A DNA stretch of 64,000 nt from Mytilus edulis. Lineage: Eukaryota > Mollusca > Bivalvia > Mytilida > Mytilidae. The stretch spans positions 48,385,601 to 48,449,600 of the forward strand of contig NC_092356.1 of NCBI RefSeq assembly GCF_963676685.1, read 5' to 3'. Under the pieces are notes generated by a model. The model did not search any database, was not told where the DNA came from, and was given only the letters and a program-made list of their open reading frames with translations. Below are positions 10,501 through 22,350 of the stretch, in pieces. Position numbers and translations under genes: made by a program. Each line of letters begins with the position of its first letter. Within the stretch, counting starts at the first letter, position 1.

Positions 10501-11712
10501 AAATTATTTAACTTTCTCAACAATACTGTGCAATTAGATAAAGAAAATATAAAGTACTTTATGAAAAAAACACAAAAGGCGGAATACATGTCCATGGGAT
10601 TCATTAACAAAAACACGCTTTTTGTATCTTTAATGGTCATATTCCAATATATCATGATATATTTGAAACTTAATCTTTGATGCGTCCGATAGTACAGTAA
10701 AATAAATGTATGATCCCTTTATATGAAAAATTTGAATTTTGTTGATTTATCAACAAACTTGATCGTGTAAGATCAGGCGACGCGTTATCGTCATCGTGAA
10801 AGAAAATGCGTGACCAGACTTAATAATTAGAAAACAATATTTTGCTTACCAATTGATATACTTGCAACTGAAGGAAACGAGTAACTAATTTAATAAGTAA
10901 AAGATTCAAGCTTTCATTGATCCATGAAATAAGGCACAGTCGAGATTTGAAACTATTCATACTTTGAAATGCTTAATGAGGATCTTCGCTTTATGATTAT
11001 AATGGTCATAAAAATGCGCAATGAAAATTATAGATACAAAATAAAACAATCTCAAATTTTATAATAACTGACGAGGGACAGACAAATATAGTGATATTGC
11101 TATAATTCACCTGATATTTGTGGTGGTTTTAGGTGTCACATTTCCATTTACTCCCTCCAAGTTAGAACGTATGTAAAAGTAGGCCTACTCTGACACAAAA
11201 TAGTGCCTTTCATATCATTGTTTACTTAAACTAACCAACAAATCGGCAGAAATGAAACTTTTGGTGAAAGAGAAATATATTAAGACCATTTTGAGCTAAA
11301 ATTTACTTGTTTATGAGTTTGCATTCAAAATAAAGGATTAATGCACTCCATAGTATACTAATTTAAGATTTCCAGAAAACCAGGGGTTATTTTAAGTGAT
11401 ACCTCTATTCGGAAGACCTCTTCTTTTTTATATATTTTAAACATTTGTTGAAAATTTGCATGTAGAAAACTGATACATGTACGATTCAGGATATACCTGA
11501 TTTCTATGAAGTTAAACTTAAGGTAAAATATTGATAAAGCTGTGAAAATTGCAAAATTTGGTTGAACAGATAGGGACTTTTAATTGGTGGTATGACACCT
11601 ATAATATAATTAGATCCAATTACAATACACAATTTACTCCCTATGCATCATCAACAAAAGAAACCCGAGTAATTATGCAAGTCTAGTTTTTCCATACCGA
11701 TAACAAATATAA
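10501..11712. other. Unassigned AT-rich intergenic DNA
   Basis: No convincing reading frame, RNA gene or match to other parts of the window. The 61-70 residue frames around 10,452-10,680 overlap on opposite strands and look like chance. Confidence 0.5.
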
Positions 11713-11912
11713 TTAGTTATCAAAGGTACCAGGATTATAAATTAGTACGCCAGACGAGCGTTTCGTCCTTATAAGACTCACCAGTGACGCTCAGATCAAA
11801 ATAGTTATAAAAGCCAAAAGTACAAAGTTGAAGAGCATTGAGGATCCAAAATTCCAAAACATTTTGCTAAATACGGCTAAGTTTATCTATGCCTGGGATA
11901 AGAAAATCCTTT
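11713..11912 (+). repeat. Dispersed repeat R3, copy 1
   Basis: Contains ACGCCAGACGAGCGTTTCGT, ACTCACCAGTGACGCTCAGA and AGTTGAAGAGCATTGAGGAT. Other copies: 12,740-12,945 (-), 16,015-16,240 (-), 20,013-20,215 (+), 20,815-21,020 (-) and, partial, 31,980-32,105 (+). Confidence 0.8.
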
Positions 11913-12424
11913 ATTGATATCCATGTCAACACCGAAGTGCTAAATTATCATATAATTAAAGAATGTTTGAACGTCTTGATAGCATCAGATTTTTCACGAC
12001 CCTTTTCATGATCTCCAAAAGCTTGACTTGATCTTTTACGATCCGAAATATCAATTTTGTGTAAATATTTTCTCACATAATGATCATAATGTTGAACCAT
12101 TTTGAGAGACAGCTTTATTTTGATTGCTAATTTGTCCGTGTAATTAATTTAATTAGATACGTTATTGACCTTGTATATGTCTTCTCGATAAGTTATATTC
12201 ACGATCCGGTACCAGAGCTTTCTCGATTCAATCGCAATACTTGACCACCGTTTGGTATTCTATCACGAACATTTCTCTCGATAAAACGGATGACATAATG
12301 ACTATAAAAAAATAAAAACAAAAACTTACATGTAATAAATAACAACTTACCATGTGAGTCTCAGGATGGGTTAGCCAAGATTATATACTAGTATACCACT
12401 TTTATTTTACCAATCCTTTGGTAA

Positions 12425-13307
12425 TTTGTTGATTGTATCTTTACTTTTGCAATTTGATATTAATTAGTATTGTAATTTGCACTGTTAATAATAAACGTTA
12501 GATCAGCTATACAAATCTAATCTTGAACGTCATCTAAATTCTTTCTTAATTTTGGGAACTCGTTTAAGAAATTCAAATGTGACGTCACTTTGAGCGCAGC
12601 ACTGGTTATGGCTAATAAGGCTGTGAATATTTGTAATTTATCCGTCTTTGTTCTGTAGCTAGACACCACTTCAGTTTAATCATATATATCTATTATATAG
12701 TCATTTTATAAAATTTACTGTTTGCAAAAGTATGTATTATCATTAATAAGAAGGATGTTCTTGTCCCAGGTGAATAACCCTGGCCGTATTGGTCACAACA
12801 TTTTGGAACTTTTTGTCCTCAGTGCTTTTCAGCTTTGTACTTGCTTTGGCTTTCAAACTTTTTTCATCGGGGCGTCGCTGGTTAGTCTTGTGTGGACGTG
12901 GCGCAAGTCTGGCGTATTGACTTTTTAACCAGGTACCTGTTGTTGATTATTAATCGTTTGTTTCTCTGTCCTATATGTTCTCCCATTTTTTTGTTTTGTA
13001 GTCCTGTCATGTAATATTGTCATTTAATGTTATAATTAACATTGTCATTAAAGCGTGAGGTTTGGCATACCACAAAACTAGGTTCAACACACCATTTTAT
13101 CTTAAAATGCACTGTACCATGTCAAGGAAATGGCTATTGCTATATTATAGTTCGTCTCTGTGTGTGTTGCATTTTATTGTTGTGTTTCTATTGTGTTGTA
13201 GTTCTCTTACATTGATTCGTTTCCCTCAGTTCTAGTTTGTAAATCGGATTTGTTTTTTCTCTATCGATTTATGAATTTCGAACAGCGGTATACTACTGTT
13301 ACCTTTA
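12425..13307 (+). mobile_element. 883-bp insertion with 8-bp target duplication
   Basis: TTTGGTAA at 12,417-12,424 and 13,308-13,315 brackets a segment missing from copies A and C of the host repeat. The insert is composite: unassigned DNA, an inverted R3 copy (12,740-12,945) and R2 (12,945-13,307), ending TACTACTGTTACCTTTA. No terminal inverted repeats or tail are seen, so the class is unknown. It may have moved as a unit. Confidence 0.7.
12740..12945 (-). repeat. Dispersed repeat R3, copy 2 (inverted)
   Basis: The reverse complement matches 11,713-11,912: AAGGATGTTCTTGTCCCAGG, the TCAGTGCTTTTCAGCTTTGT block and GGCGCAAGTCTGGCGTATTG. The 68-residue frame across it is not a gene. Confidence 0.75.
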
Positions 13308-14060
13308 TTTGGTAAGATTAATATATTAGCATTGTACATTGATGGCAAACCATAGTTGCAGCCTATTACAGTTTGTATAAATTTGTCATTCTAATTGTAA
13401 TGCAATATATATTTTATTTCGATTGAAATTAGTGTTTTCCCGTTTGCTATTAGTGGTAATTATTTATAGATGGGAACAAGTATAACTAGTTCTGCAACAG
13501 TATGTACTATTTATAGAGTTTGATGTCGGGTGTATAATGCACGAGGAAAGTTTTGGCGGTTTATACGGGTGGGATTTAATGGTATTATATAAAGTTTGGC
13601 ATTTAAATGTAATATTATCGAAGGTGCTCGCAGTTGCGTCGAATTGAAGTTGGTCACATTGGTATATTGACAGTTGCTGCTATGTTTATTACATACGTAC
13701 AGGCGTTGGAGGTATTAACCCAGGAAAAAGAAAAGATGCGAATGAGAAACAATGTTATATGTCATGGATTTATATGTCAGTGGTTTGAATCGAAGAAATA
13801 TGTACAAGAAAGTAAAATAAAATATTGTATCGCAAGAGAAAATGATATGTTACTGCGAGCAACTAATCCTATATCTGTGTTTGTTTTGTTTATAGCATAT
13901 TGAATTTAGATATTAAATACTTTAAATTTAAATGTGCATAACTATGTACGTTTCAAGTTGTGCTTATCATATAACTACTACATTACCTCGAAATATTGAT
14001 ATCTCAATCTTCAAAGAATATCAAAATAAAAGATGATATGGTGTAAAATATGTTTCTATA

Positions 14061-14390
14061 ATTGGTTATTGATTTTGAAGAAATATCATATAGTGCATAT
14101 GTATTTTCATTTGTTGAGAATGACTTACAAGACTTTTGTCCTCAAATACAAATTCGATTGACTTTTATACATACACTGAATGTAAAAGTCTAAATTGAAA
14201 ACAACGTTCAAACCTATGATTGCATTCGATAAAAACCGCAATTTTTATAAGTGTGCATGTTTGATCGGTCTAAATACAGCACAAACAACTTTTTTAAACA
14301 GACCAAAAAAAGAGAAAAAGTATAGTTTAACAAAACGCATTTCAGTAACAGGTCGAACCCTTCCTAGAAATGAATGGGAGGTAAAATTTT
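14061..14390. other. Unassigned intergenic DNA
   Basis: No repeat match seen. A 76-residue frame (14,195-14,425) runs into the RT-tail repeat and is probably chance. Confidence 0.45.
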
Positions 14391-14880
14391 CATATGATGA
14401 AGACATAATCTTTCAATCCGTTTAGTTGAGGTCTGGAGCTGGCATTTCAGTAACTGCTAATAGTCTTTTTGGTAATCTATGTATCAATGTCATTTTGCTT
14501 AGTTTCTTTTGTTAACTATTCTGATATCGGACTCGTACTTCTTTTAAACTGATTTTTACTGTGCGTATTCAACATTCACTAGAGGTAAAGGGGAAGGGTG
14601 GGGATCTCACAAAACATGTTAAACCTCGCTGCATTTTGTGCCTGTCCCATGTCAGAAGCCTCTTGCCTTTGTAAATCTTGTCTGTTTTTCAATTTGTGTT
14701 CATATATATGTTAACGAGACTTATGTGACGTCCATTTTCACTAAATTAGTATACATTTTTGTTTAGTGGCCAGCTGAAGACCGCCACCGGGTGTTGGATT
14801 TTATCGCTGTTTTCTCCTTTGATTTTCTTGTTGTATCTTTGACATATTCCCCATTTACATTCTCAGTTTTATTACTGTAT
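14391..14880 (+). mobile_element. 5'-truncated tail of RT family 2, second solo copy
   Basis: Inverse match to about 44,825-45,345: GGTCTGGAGCTGGCAT, TGCCTGTCCCATGTCAGAAG, TTTGTTTAGTGGCCAGCTGA and the end CATTCTCAGTTTTATTA. It is longer at its 5' side than the 6,426 copy but still has no RT sequence. It is more diverged, hence older. Confidence 0.72.
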
Positions 14881-14935
14881 ACAAGTTTCACCACATCAGA
14901 TACATCATGCAAATAAAGTTAAAAGTTTACAAGTG

Positions 14936-15108
14936 GCCGTTTCGGAATCTAAAGCATCATGGGTTATTTCATTGTTCGTACTCCAAAATGAAAATAACTT
15001 CACGTCATTGGTTAAATTTCCATTGTTTATGACATTTCTAACCAATCAGTACGTTTTGGTGTACACTTTTGAAAATATTATCCAGGATGCATTAGATTCT
15101 GAAACGGC
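14936..15108. mobile_element. 173-bp hairpin MITE
   Basis: The left end GCCGTTTCGGAATCTAAAGC and right end GCATTAGATTCTGAAACGGC are inverted repeats, and the pairing continues inward (TTGGTTA with TAACCAA near the centre). Almost the whole element can fold on itself. A 64-residue frame across it is incidental. Confidence 0.82.
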
Positions 15109-16014
15109 GAATTACGACAAATGCTAATCTATATCAGTCTTTCCAAGATTTAACGAGACAGAAGGGTAGAGCTAAAGATATAAATAATATAACACACCAA
15201 TTGTTCTCGTGATTACCCCCAAATTGGGAATATATTCAATAACTGAAGTTGTCATATATTGATGTGTTGAGTTGGTTTGTTTTATCATTTGAGGAGTTCG
15301 GTGGTCATTGCAATTTTTTATTCAATCTACCACTTTTCAAGCTCAGAACGATGTTGACCTCAGGGTATTGATTGGATAGGTGAGATCTGGATTCGGGACT
15401 TATATCTCTTTTTATTTATACTTTTAAAATTTTTTTTAAGTCAGCGTCTTCTCATTATCGAAATTTGTGAAAAATCTTCTACATTTCTGCACATAACTAA
15501 TTTTAAAGGCTGTAAAGCCACAAGCAATCAAACATAAATTATCCCCACTTTGGCATTTATCAGAACAGGAATTCAAAAATAAAAGGTTTTTATTTATCTA
15601 TTTATGTTATATTGACAGTGAAAAAAGATACCTGTTTTAAACAACCTATTCTTAAAAAAAATCTTCCCCGTATGGACCACCACAGCTGCCTTGTGATAAC
15701 GATAGCCATATCATTAAGGTTTGATATATATTTAGTTTTCAAAGGTAACATCGAAGCAAACTTTCTATATTATTACGACATTTGACTATACTACTATGTC
15801 AATTCAGGGACCTTCACTGAGATAGCTGTGTCAGTGGAGTAATTGTTAACAGCGAGCAATACTGTTGTTGAATAAAAAAAAAACTATGTCAATTTGCTAT
15901 ACAACTAAGATAAATGTATATACTATAAAGATATTTCTGTGTTGACCTGAATAAGCATTGATATGGTCATAAATATAAATTAAATGTTAACAAAACTTTG
16001 AATTTAAAAAAAAA
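15109..16014. other. Unassigned intergenic DNA
   Basis: AT-rich, with no frame, tandem repeat or within-window match that I can support. Confidence 0.45.
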
Positions 16015-16240
16015 CTAAGGCTTTTCATCCTCAGGAATATATTACCTTAGCTGTATTTGGTCAAACGTTTAGGAATTGTTGACCCCGATACTCTGCAACT
16101 TCGTTCTTTATTTGACCTTTTAAACTTTTTCTATTCGAGCTTCACTAATGAACCTTTTGTAGACGTAACGCGTGTTTGAAAAAAATACAAAATTTCAATC
16201 CTGGTATATATGATGAGTTTACTCGATACAACATGGAGTT
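16015..16240 (-). repeat. Dispersed repeat R3, copy 3 (inverted, diverged)
   Basis: The reverse complement carries the R3 order of blocks: ACGCGTTACGTCTACAAAAG, then an AGTTGCAGAGTATCGG variant of the GAAGAGCATTGAGG block, then TACAGCTAAGGTAATATATT. Confidence 0.65.
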
Positions 16241-16630
16241 ACCTTTTCATACTATTCAGTTATTTTATTCTGTCATGAAGATATTCTTTTATAATATGGA
16301 GACATCTTGATATAACATTGAGCTACCTGTTCAGACTGATTTGTCATTTTACTATACAATTGTGTGATATTCCGATATCAGAAATATACATTTTATATTA
16401 CATTGAGAAACGTTTTCATATTATTTTGTCCTCTCACTATCATGCCATGTTTCTATCTCAGTACGATATTTGCATACTATACAATCATCTCGATATAACA
16501 TGGTGCAACTTTTTCATACTATTTTAACATACTACTATCTTACGACGATATAGTTATATACTACAAGGACATCTTGATATAATATGGAGGCACCTTTTCA
16601 TACTATCTTATCACGACATTATCTTGATGC
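16205..16630. repeat. Degenerate ~90-bp tandem repeat, about five units
   Basis: Variants of CTTGATATAACATGGAG followed by ACCTTTTCATACTATTTT recur at about 16,219, 16,301, 16,395, 16,487 and 16,570, so the period is 82-94 bp. Copies are strongly diverged. The array abuts the R1 repeat starting at about 16,628. A 69-residue frame here is repeat. Confidence 0.7.
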
Positions 16631-16840
16631 GACTGTCATATAAGTGAGAGGGTTATCTAGCTATAAAACCAGGTTCAATCCAACATTTTCAACATACGAA
16701 AATGCCTGTACCAAGTCAGGATTATGACAGTTGTTATCCATTCGTTTGATGTGTTTGAACTTTTGATTTTGCCATTTGATTGGGGACTTTCCTTTTTGAA
16801 TTTCCTCCGAGTTCAGTATTTTTGTGATTTTACTTATCAC
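16628..16840 (+). repeat. Dispersed repeat R1, copy 1
   Basis: Contains GCGACTGTCATATAAGTGAG, CTATAAAACCAGGTTCAATC, ATGCCTGTACCAAGTCAGGA and TTATCCATTCGTTTGATGTG. Copies are at 20,528-20,745 (+), 27,240-27,420 (+), 34,045-34,235 (-) and 47,104-47,320 (+). Confidence 0.85.
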
Positions 16841-17625
16841 CAAACTATGCTATTCTGACAGATAACTATATCATAATGATACATCTTTATACTATGAAGA
16901 CGCATTAGTATAACAGTAATACTGACCAAGGAATATAAAAAAGTTTTTAAAGTTTCTTTTACGTATATTTAAATCAATTTGAGGTGAATATGGCATGTGA
17001 AAAATTGCCTCCCCCTTTTTATATGAGGAAAAATACATAATTTCACCAAAAATTATACAGACCATAGGACTATCATAAAACAATAAAGTAAAGTTTTAAG
17101 TTTATTTTCTTGGTGATAAAATCCTGAATTTGAATTAAAATTGTTTGTGATAAAGCGTGCTTATTTTCGTTATAAATTAGCAACTTTTGATGAGAAATGA
17201 TCGATACTTTATTTGAACCTACAACTTTCTCAAAATGATGATGGCCTTCTTGTGCAAAACACAGTTCCATTGAAATTAATTCTAACGCTTTTGATTATAT
17301 AAGTCAACAATGAAAACATTTGAATTTTATCACTGTAAAAATACGGCAGTGGCTCCGCAAACGAACAATTCGTACGATAGCCGAAAGACTCCTCGCACGA
17401 TTTGTTTTTTGTTAACCAATACTTATTCTGGAAATTGTTTGTATGCTTAGTTCTGAGGCTCCTGGTATGATTATTAGGAAATTTCGTCGTGCTAACATTC
17501 ATTTACAGATACGGTTTTTCACCAATTTAAAAGATAATTGACAAAGTTCAAAGTAAATTAATATTCCTTTTTTCCTTTTTAAGCTATTTATTTCCAGAAA
17601 GAATTAAGAAATATGTATTCTTAAT
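16841..17625. other. Unassigned intergenic DNA
   Basis: No repeat match seen. Overlapping 60-90 residue minus-strand frames between 16,892 and 17,502 show no recognisable domain. Confidence 0.45.
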
Positions 17626-19430
17626 AAATCCAGAAAAGCGCTTCGGACGCAAGAAATTAATAACGTGTTGTTTTCAATATTTTACATCACTGGGTCGATA
17701 CCTCTGCTGGTGGACTATCAGTCCCCGAGGGTATCATCAGCTCGGTAGTCAGTATTTCAGTACTGACATGATTTAACAAACTTTACTTAAATTGTCCGTT
17801 TATAAATTTATAAATTATTAAGAAACTAAGGTTTCAACTCCCTCAGGCAAAGTTGGCTTTAGATTAATTTGGCTAATTATTTTAGGTATTTTTTGACATT
17901 CAGCTCTTCAACGGTTTCGGTACTTATACATCTTCGGATTTCAAATGTTTGGCTTTGAGCGTTCCTGATGAAGGTAAATCCAGAAAAGCGCTTCGGACGC
18001 AAGAAATTAATAACGTGTTGTTTTCAATATTTTACATCACTGGGTCGATACCTCTGCTGGTGGACTATCAGTCCCCGAGGGTATCATCAGCTCGGTAGTC
18101 AGTATTTCAGTACTGACATGATTTAACAAACTTTACTTAAATTGTCCGTTTATAAATTTATAAATTATTAAGAAACTAAGGTTTCAACTCCCTCAGGCAA
18201 AGTTGGCTTTAGATTAATTTGGCTAATTATTTTAGGTATTTTTTGACATTCAGCTCTTCAACGGTTTCGGTACTTATACATCTTCGGATTTCAAATGTTT
18301 GGCTTTGAGCGTTCCTGATGAAGGTAAATCCAGAAAAGCGCTTCGGACGCAAGAAATTAATAACGTGTTGTTTTCAATATTTTACATCACTGGGTCGATA
18401 CCTCTGCTGGTGGACTATCAGTCCCCGAGGGTATCATCAGCTCGGTAGTCAGTATTTCAGTACTGACATGATTTAACAAACTTTACTTAAATTGTCCGTT
18501 TATAAATTTATAAATTATTAAGAAACTAAGGTTTCAACTCCCTCAGGCAAAGTTGGCTTTAGATTAATTTGGCTAATTATTTTAGGTATTTTTTGACATT
18601 CAGCTCTTCAACGGTTTCGGTACTTATACATCTTCGGATTTCAAATGTTTGGCTTTGAGCGTTCCTGATGAAGGTAAATCCAGAAAAGCGCTTCGGACGC
18701 AAGAAATTAATAACGTGTTGTTTTCAATATTTTACATCACTGGGTCGATACCTCTGCTGGTGGACTATCAGTCCCCGAGGGTATCATCAGCTCGGTAGTC
18801 AGTATTTCAGTACTGACATGATTTAACAAACTTTACTTAAATTGTCCGTTTATAAATTTATAAATTATTAAGAAACTAAGGTTTCAACTCCCTCAGGCAA
18901 AGTTGGCTTTAGATTAATTTGGCTAATTATTTTAGGTATTTTTTGACATTCAGCTCTTCAACGGTTTCGGTACTTATACATCTTCGGATTTCAAATGTTT
19001 GGCTTTGAGCGTTCCTGATGAAGGTAAATCCAGAAAAGCGCTTCGGACGCAAGAAATTAATAACGTGTTGTTTTCAATATTTTACATCACTGGGTCGATA
19101 CCTCTGCTGGTGGACTATCAGTCCCCGAGGGTATCATCAGCTCGGTAGTCAGTATTTCAGTACTGACATGATTTAACAAACTTTACTTAAATTGTCCGTT
19201 TATAAATTTATAAATTATTAAGAAACTAAGGTTTCAACTCCCTCAGGCAAAGTTGGCTTTAGATTAATTTGGCTAATTATTTTAGGTATTTTTTGACATT
19301 CAGCTCTTCAACGGTTTCGGTACTTATACATCTTCGGATTTCAAATGTTTGGCTTTGAGCGTTCCTGATGAAGGTAAATCCAGAAAAGCGCTTCGGACGC
19401 AAGAAATTAATAACGTGTTGTTTTCAATAT
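17626..19430. repeat. 350-bp satellite: five identical tandem units plus a partial sixth
   Basis: The word CAGAAAAGCGCTTCGGACGC occurs at 17,631, 17,981, 18,331, 18,681, 19,031 and 19,381, exactly 350 bp apart. By eye the five full units are identical, and the sixth stops after about 55 bp at 19,430. The unit contains R3-like sequence (GAGCGTTCCTGATGAAGGT) and a block (GGGTCGATACCTCTGCTGGT to CAGTATTTCAGTACTGACAT) that is the inverse of 19,925-20,005. It is thus built from local dispersed-repeat material. Complete homogeneity implies recent expansion or conversion, or an assembly artefact. Confidence 0.95.
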
Positions 19431-19799
19431 ATTAATAATTTCATACGGGAAGTGTGAGCAAGACTGTGTGTTACTCTACCAAAATCTTTAAAAACAGTAT
19501 TAGTGAAAGGAAATATTCATCAAAATGTATTGACAACTTCGTTACTGATTTTGTTATTTTTCCCAAAATCGAAAAAGCATAAATGAGGCAGTGTTTGTAT
19601 AAAATACACGAAGCATGTTGATTTTTTTGCAAGTTCAAGATCTTGTTTTGTACTTTGTCATGTGTATATTTTTTTTTATAATGAACTAGTTGGTCTAGTT
19701 TGTTTGTGTACCTCGTGCTACTTTCACTGCCCAAGATTATAAAGGATGGAATGGTTATAGACATATAAAGTAAACATAATAATATCTTACAGGTTTATA
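19431..19799. other. Unassigned DNA right of the satellite
   Basis: A 97-residue minus-strand frame (19,471-19,764) has no recognisable domain and reads like AT-rich chance coding. Nothing else seen. Confidence 0.4.
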
Positions 19800-19900
19800 A
19801 AAGAATATGGGGTATGATTGCCAATGAGACAACTCTTCACAAGAGACCAAATGAAACAGAAATTAACAACTATATGTAACCGTACGACCTTCAATAATTG
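19800..19900 (-). repeat. Dispersed repeat R4, copy 1
   Basis: GGTATGATTGCCAATGAGAC and CACAAGAGACCAAATGA are the inverse of 34,850-34,970. A third, weaker copy is at 38,755-38,890 (-). This is a common mussel repeat tail, from recollection. Confidence 0.65.
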
Positions 19901-20012
19901 GCAAGCCAACACCCTAAAAATGACAAAAAGTGCTGACTACTAGGCTTGTGATACCCTCGGGGAAATAAATCTCCACCAGCAGTGGCATCGACCCAGTGGT
20001 TGTATATAAACT

Positions 20013-20215
20013 CATCATAGATACTAGGACTAAATTTTGTATATACGCCAGACGCGCGTTTCGTCTACAAAAGACTCATCAGTGACGCTCGAATCTAAAA
20101 AGTTAAAAAGGCCAAACAAATTACGAAGTTGAAGAGCATTGAGAATCAAAATTCCTAAAAGTTTTGCCAAATACAGCTAAGGTAATCTATGCCTGAGGTA
20201 GAATAGCCTTAGTAT
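20013..20215 (+). repeat. Dispersed repeat R3, copy 4
   Basis: TACGCCAGACGCGCGTTTCG and GAAGTTGAAGAGCATTGAGA are present. It forms an inverted pair with 20,815-21,020, about 600 bp apart, with R1 between them. Upstream 19,925-20,005 is the inverse of part of the 350-bp satellite unit. Confidence 0.8.
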
Positions 20216-20527
20216 TTCAAAAAATTAAAAATTTTGTTAACAGTTAATTTATAACTATAACCATATCAATGATAATTTGCGAAAATGTATTTTAAACTGC
20301 TTTAACTCCGTCGGACGCCAAGTGATGAAAAACCTTACTTGGGCCTCTGGCAAGGTAAGCTAATAAAATGATACGTGAAGATTAAGGATAATGCTGTTAT
20401 TATTTATTCTTACTGAGAAGTTCCTATATAACGTAAAAAAGATAAAGTATGCAAACATATATTCCTGACTTAGTTCAGGCATTTTCTTATGTGGAAAATG
20501 GCGTATCATTGTAAATATAACGGAATT

Positions 20528-20745
20528 TGATGAGACTGTCAACAGAGTGAGAGGTTTAGCTCTATAAAACCAGGTTTAATCTACCATATTTTACATTTGA
20601 AAACGCCTGTACCAGGTAAAGAATATGACAGTTCTTGTCCATTCGTTTTTGATGTGTTTTGTCATTTGATTTTGCCATGTGATTAGGGACTTTCCGATTT
20701 GATTGTCCTCTGAGCTCAATATTTTTGTGATTTTAATTTTTTATA
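20528..20745 (+). repeat. Dispersed repeat R1, copy 2
   Basis: CTCTATAAAACCAGGTTTAA, GCCTGTACCAGGTAAAGAAT and TCCATTCGTTTTTGATGTG align with 16,628-16,840. It lies between the two inverted R3 copies. Confidence 0.8.
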
Positions 20746-20814
20746 CCTGGTTTTATAGGTAGCTTAACTCATCACTCGTATGAAAGTCGCATAAAAGTCG
20801 ATTAAACTATTCGA

Positions 20815-21020
20815 AATACTAAGGATGTTCTTATCCCAGACATAAATTACCGTAGTCGTATTTGGCACATCTTTTACAAGTGTTTGGTTCTCAATGCTCT
20901 TCAACTTTATATTTGTTTGGCTTTCTAACTATTTTGATCTGAGAGTCACTGATGAGTCTTATGTAGACAAAAAGGGAGTCTGGTGTATCAAATTATAAGC
21001 CTGGTACCTTGATAACTATT
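20815..21020 (-). repeat. Dispersed repeat R3, copy 5 (inverted)
   Basis: AAGGATGTTCTTATCCCAGA and AGTCACTGATGAGTCTTATG are the inverse of 20,013-20,215. Confidence 0.8.
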
Positions 21021-21029
21021 AATTATTGC

Positions 21030-21540
21030 GATGATAAGCCTGTCGCTATTTTCCAATTATAAAAACATGTCATTATGTTTTGAATTTTCAGTACGGAAAA
21101 AGAACAATTTATCTAAACAACGGTATAAATGAAGAATTACCTTCAAGAAAGTTTAACAACTAATTGTTAATTGTTGAATAAATTCCAGTTGTCTCTCTGA
21201 TCAACGCACTCTGCACAAATAAAAACAAAAGCTTACCACTAATAAATAATCACTTACCATGTGAGTCTTATGATGATTTAGCTGAGATTTTATGTACCAC
21301 ATTTTCAACTAATCCAGTGGCAAGCTTAATATAATAGCATTACAAATTGATGACAAAACATAGTTGCAGCCTATTACAGTTTGTTATAATCTACCATTCT
21401 TCTAATTGCAATGCCATACGTGAACAAATATTTATGTTTCAAGCTGTGTTTATCATTCATATACTACATAACCTCGAAACATTGATTTATCTATCACCAA
21501 AGAATATCCAATTAAAGATACTATAGTGTAAAATTTCATC
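21030..21540 (+). repeat. Long dispersed repeat R5, copy C
   Basis: Colinear with 9,990-10,500 from the GTACGGAAAAAGAACAA block through AGTTGCAGCCTATTACAGTT to TATACTACATAACCTCGAAA. It has no insertion at the site used in copy B. Confidence 0.75.
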
Positions 21541-22000
21541 AATTAAAAAAGTGACAACATAGGGTTCTCCTTTAACATTCAATCTATAAATTTTGATTTT
21601 GCCAATTTTTTTTTTGGCATGCCGAATCGATGTGCACGCAACTGCGTGTTAGCGTATAGAGAGCTGCGCGCCTAACTTATATGAACGACAAGAGTACAAA
21701 CAATTGACCATAGCATCAATATCACAATGATGGGATGTACAAATACCGATAACGGTTTCCCTTCCCTATTGCTCTCTACAATTGGCAAATTTCTAGCAAG
21801 CGGTCTCATGGTTAAGTTCACTGTATACAGAGAAACTTTCGCTGAATAATAGTAAAGGACGACAATAATTTAATAGCAGTATATTTCTAATGGTTTTGGT
21901 AAGATAAAAAACTTCTTTTTGGCTCGCACCGAACAGCAAGCTATAACGGGTCCAAAACATGACTGGTTTAAAACCATTCAAAGAGGAAAACCAACAGTCT
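21541..22000. other. Unassigned intergenic DNA
   Basis: Includes a GC-richer patch near 21,620-21,680. The 62-residue frame 21,793-21,981 (-) is unrecognised. Confidence 0.4.
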
Positions 22001-22350
22001 TATATATATATTAAAAACAAGAAACATTAATTAACCACATCAACATAAGAGAATCACAGAAGGTCCCTGACGTAGAACAGGTCTAAACAAATGCAGCGGA
22101 GTTTAACGTTTTAGCTGGTGCCAACCTTTACTCAAATCTGAAACAGTAGTATGACATTACAACAAAGAAAGACACATTCTAAAATATCAACCGAAGTGAC
22201 TCACTCGATCAACAAGAAATATTAACAAAAAAAAAAATAAACATACACTGAACGAATAATTTTGATCTAGGACACACTATAAATACAACATGTAATACAT
22301 TGTCAAACTTGAACCAAAGACAAAATGGCGTTAAATAAAATAACGTACAG
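22001..22350 (-). mobile_element. Probable retroelement tail, diverged
   Basis: AAATGCAGCGGAGTTTAACG with a following CCAACC block resembles AAATGCGGCGGGGTTAAACA with CAACCCTCCC in the RT family 2 tail (about 45,085). The order of features is similar but identity is low, so this may be a related subfamily. No coding sequence. Confidence 0.35.

Larger units (their letters stand above)
12300..14060 (+). repeat. Long repeat R5, copy B, split by an 883-bp insertion
   Basis: 12,300-12,424 and 13,308-14,060 together align with copies A and C. The intervening 12,425-13,307 is absent from those copies and is flanked by TTTGGTAA on both sides. An 89-residue frame at 13,634-13,903 lies in this diverged repeat and starts at TTG; I do not regard it as a gene. 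Confidence 0.75.

Noticed and set aside
13634..13903. 89-codon plus-strand frame as a gene
   Set aside because: It begins at TTG, lies in a diverged repeat copy, and has no recognisable domain.
17626..19430. CRISPR-like array
   Set aside because: The 350-bp units are identical throughout with no spacers, and the DNA is eukaryotic, so this is a satellite.
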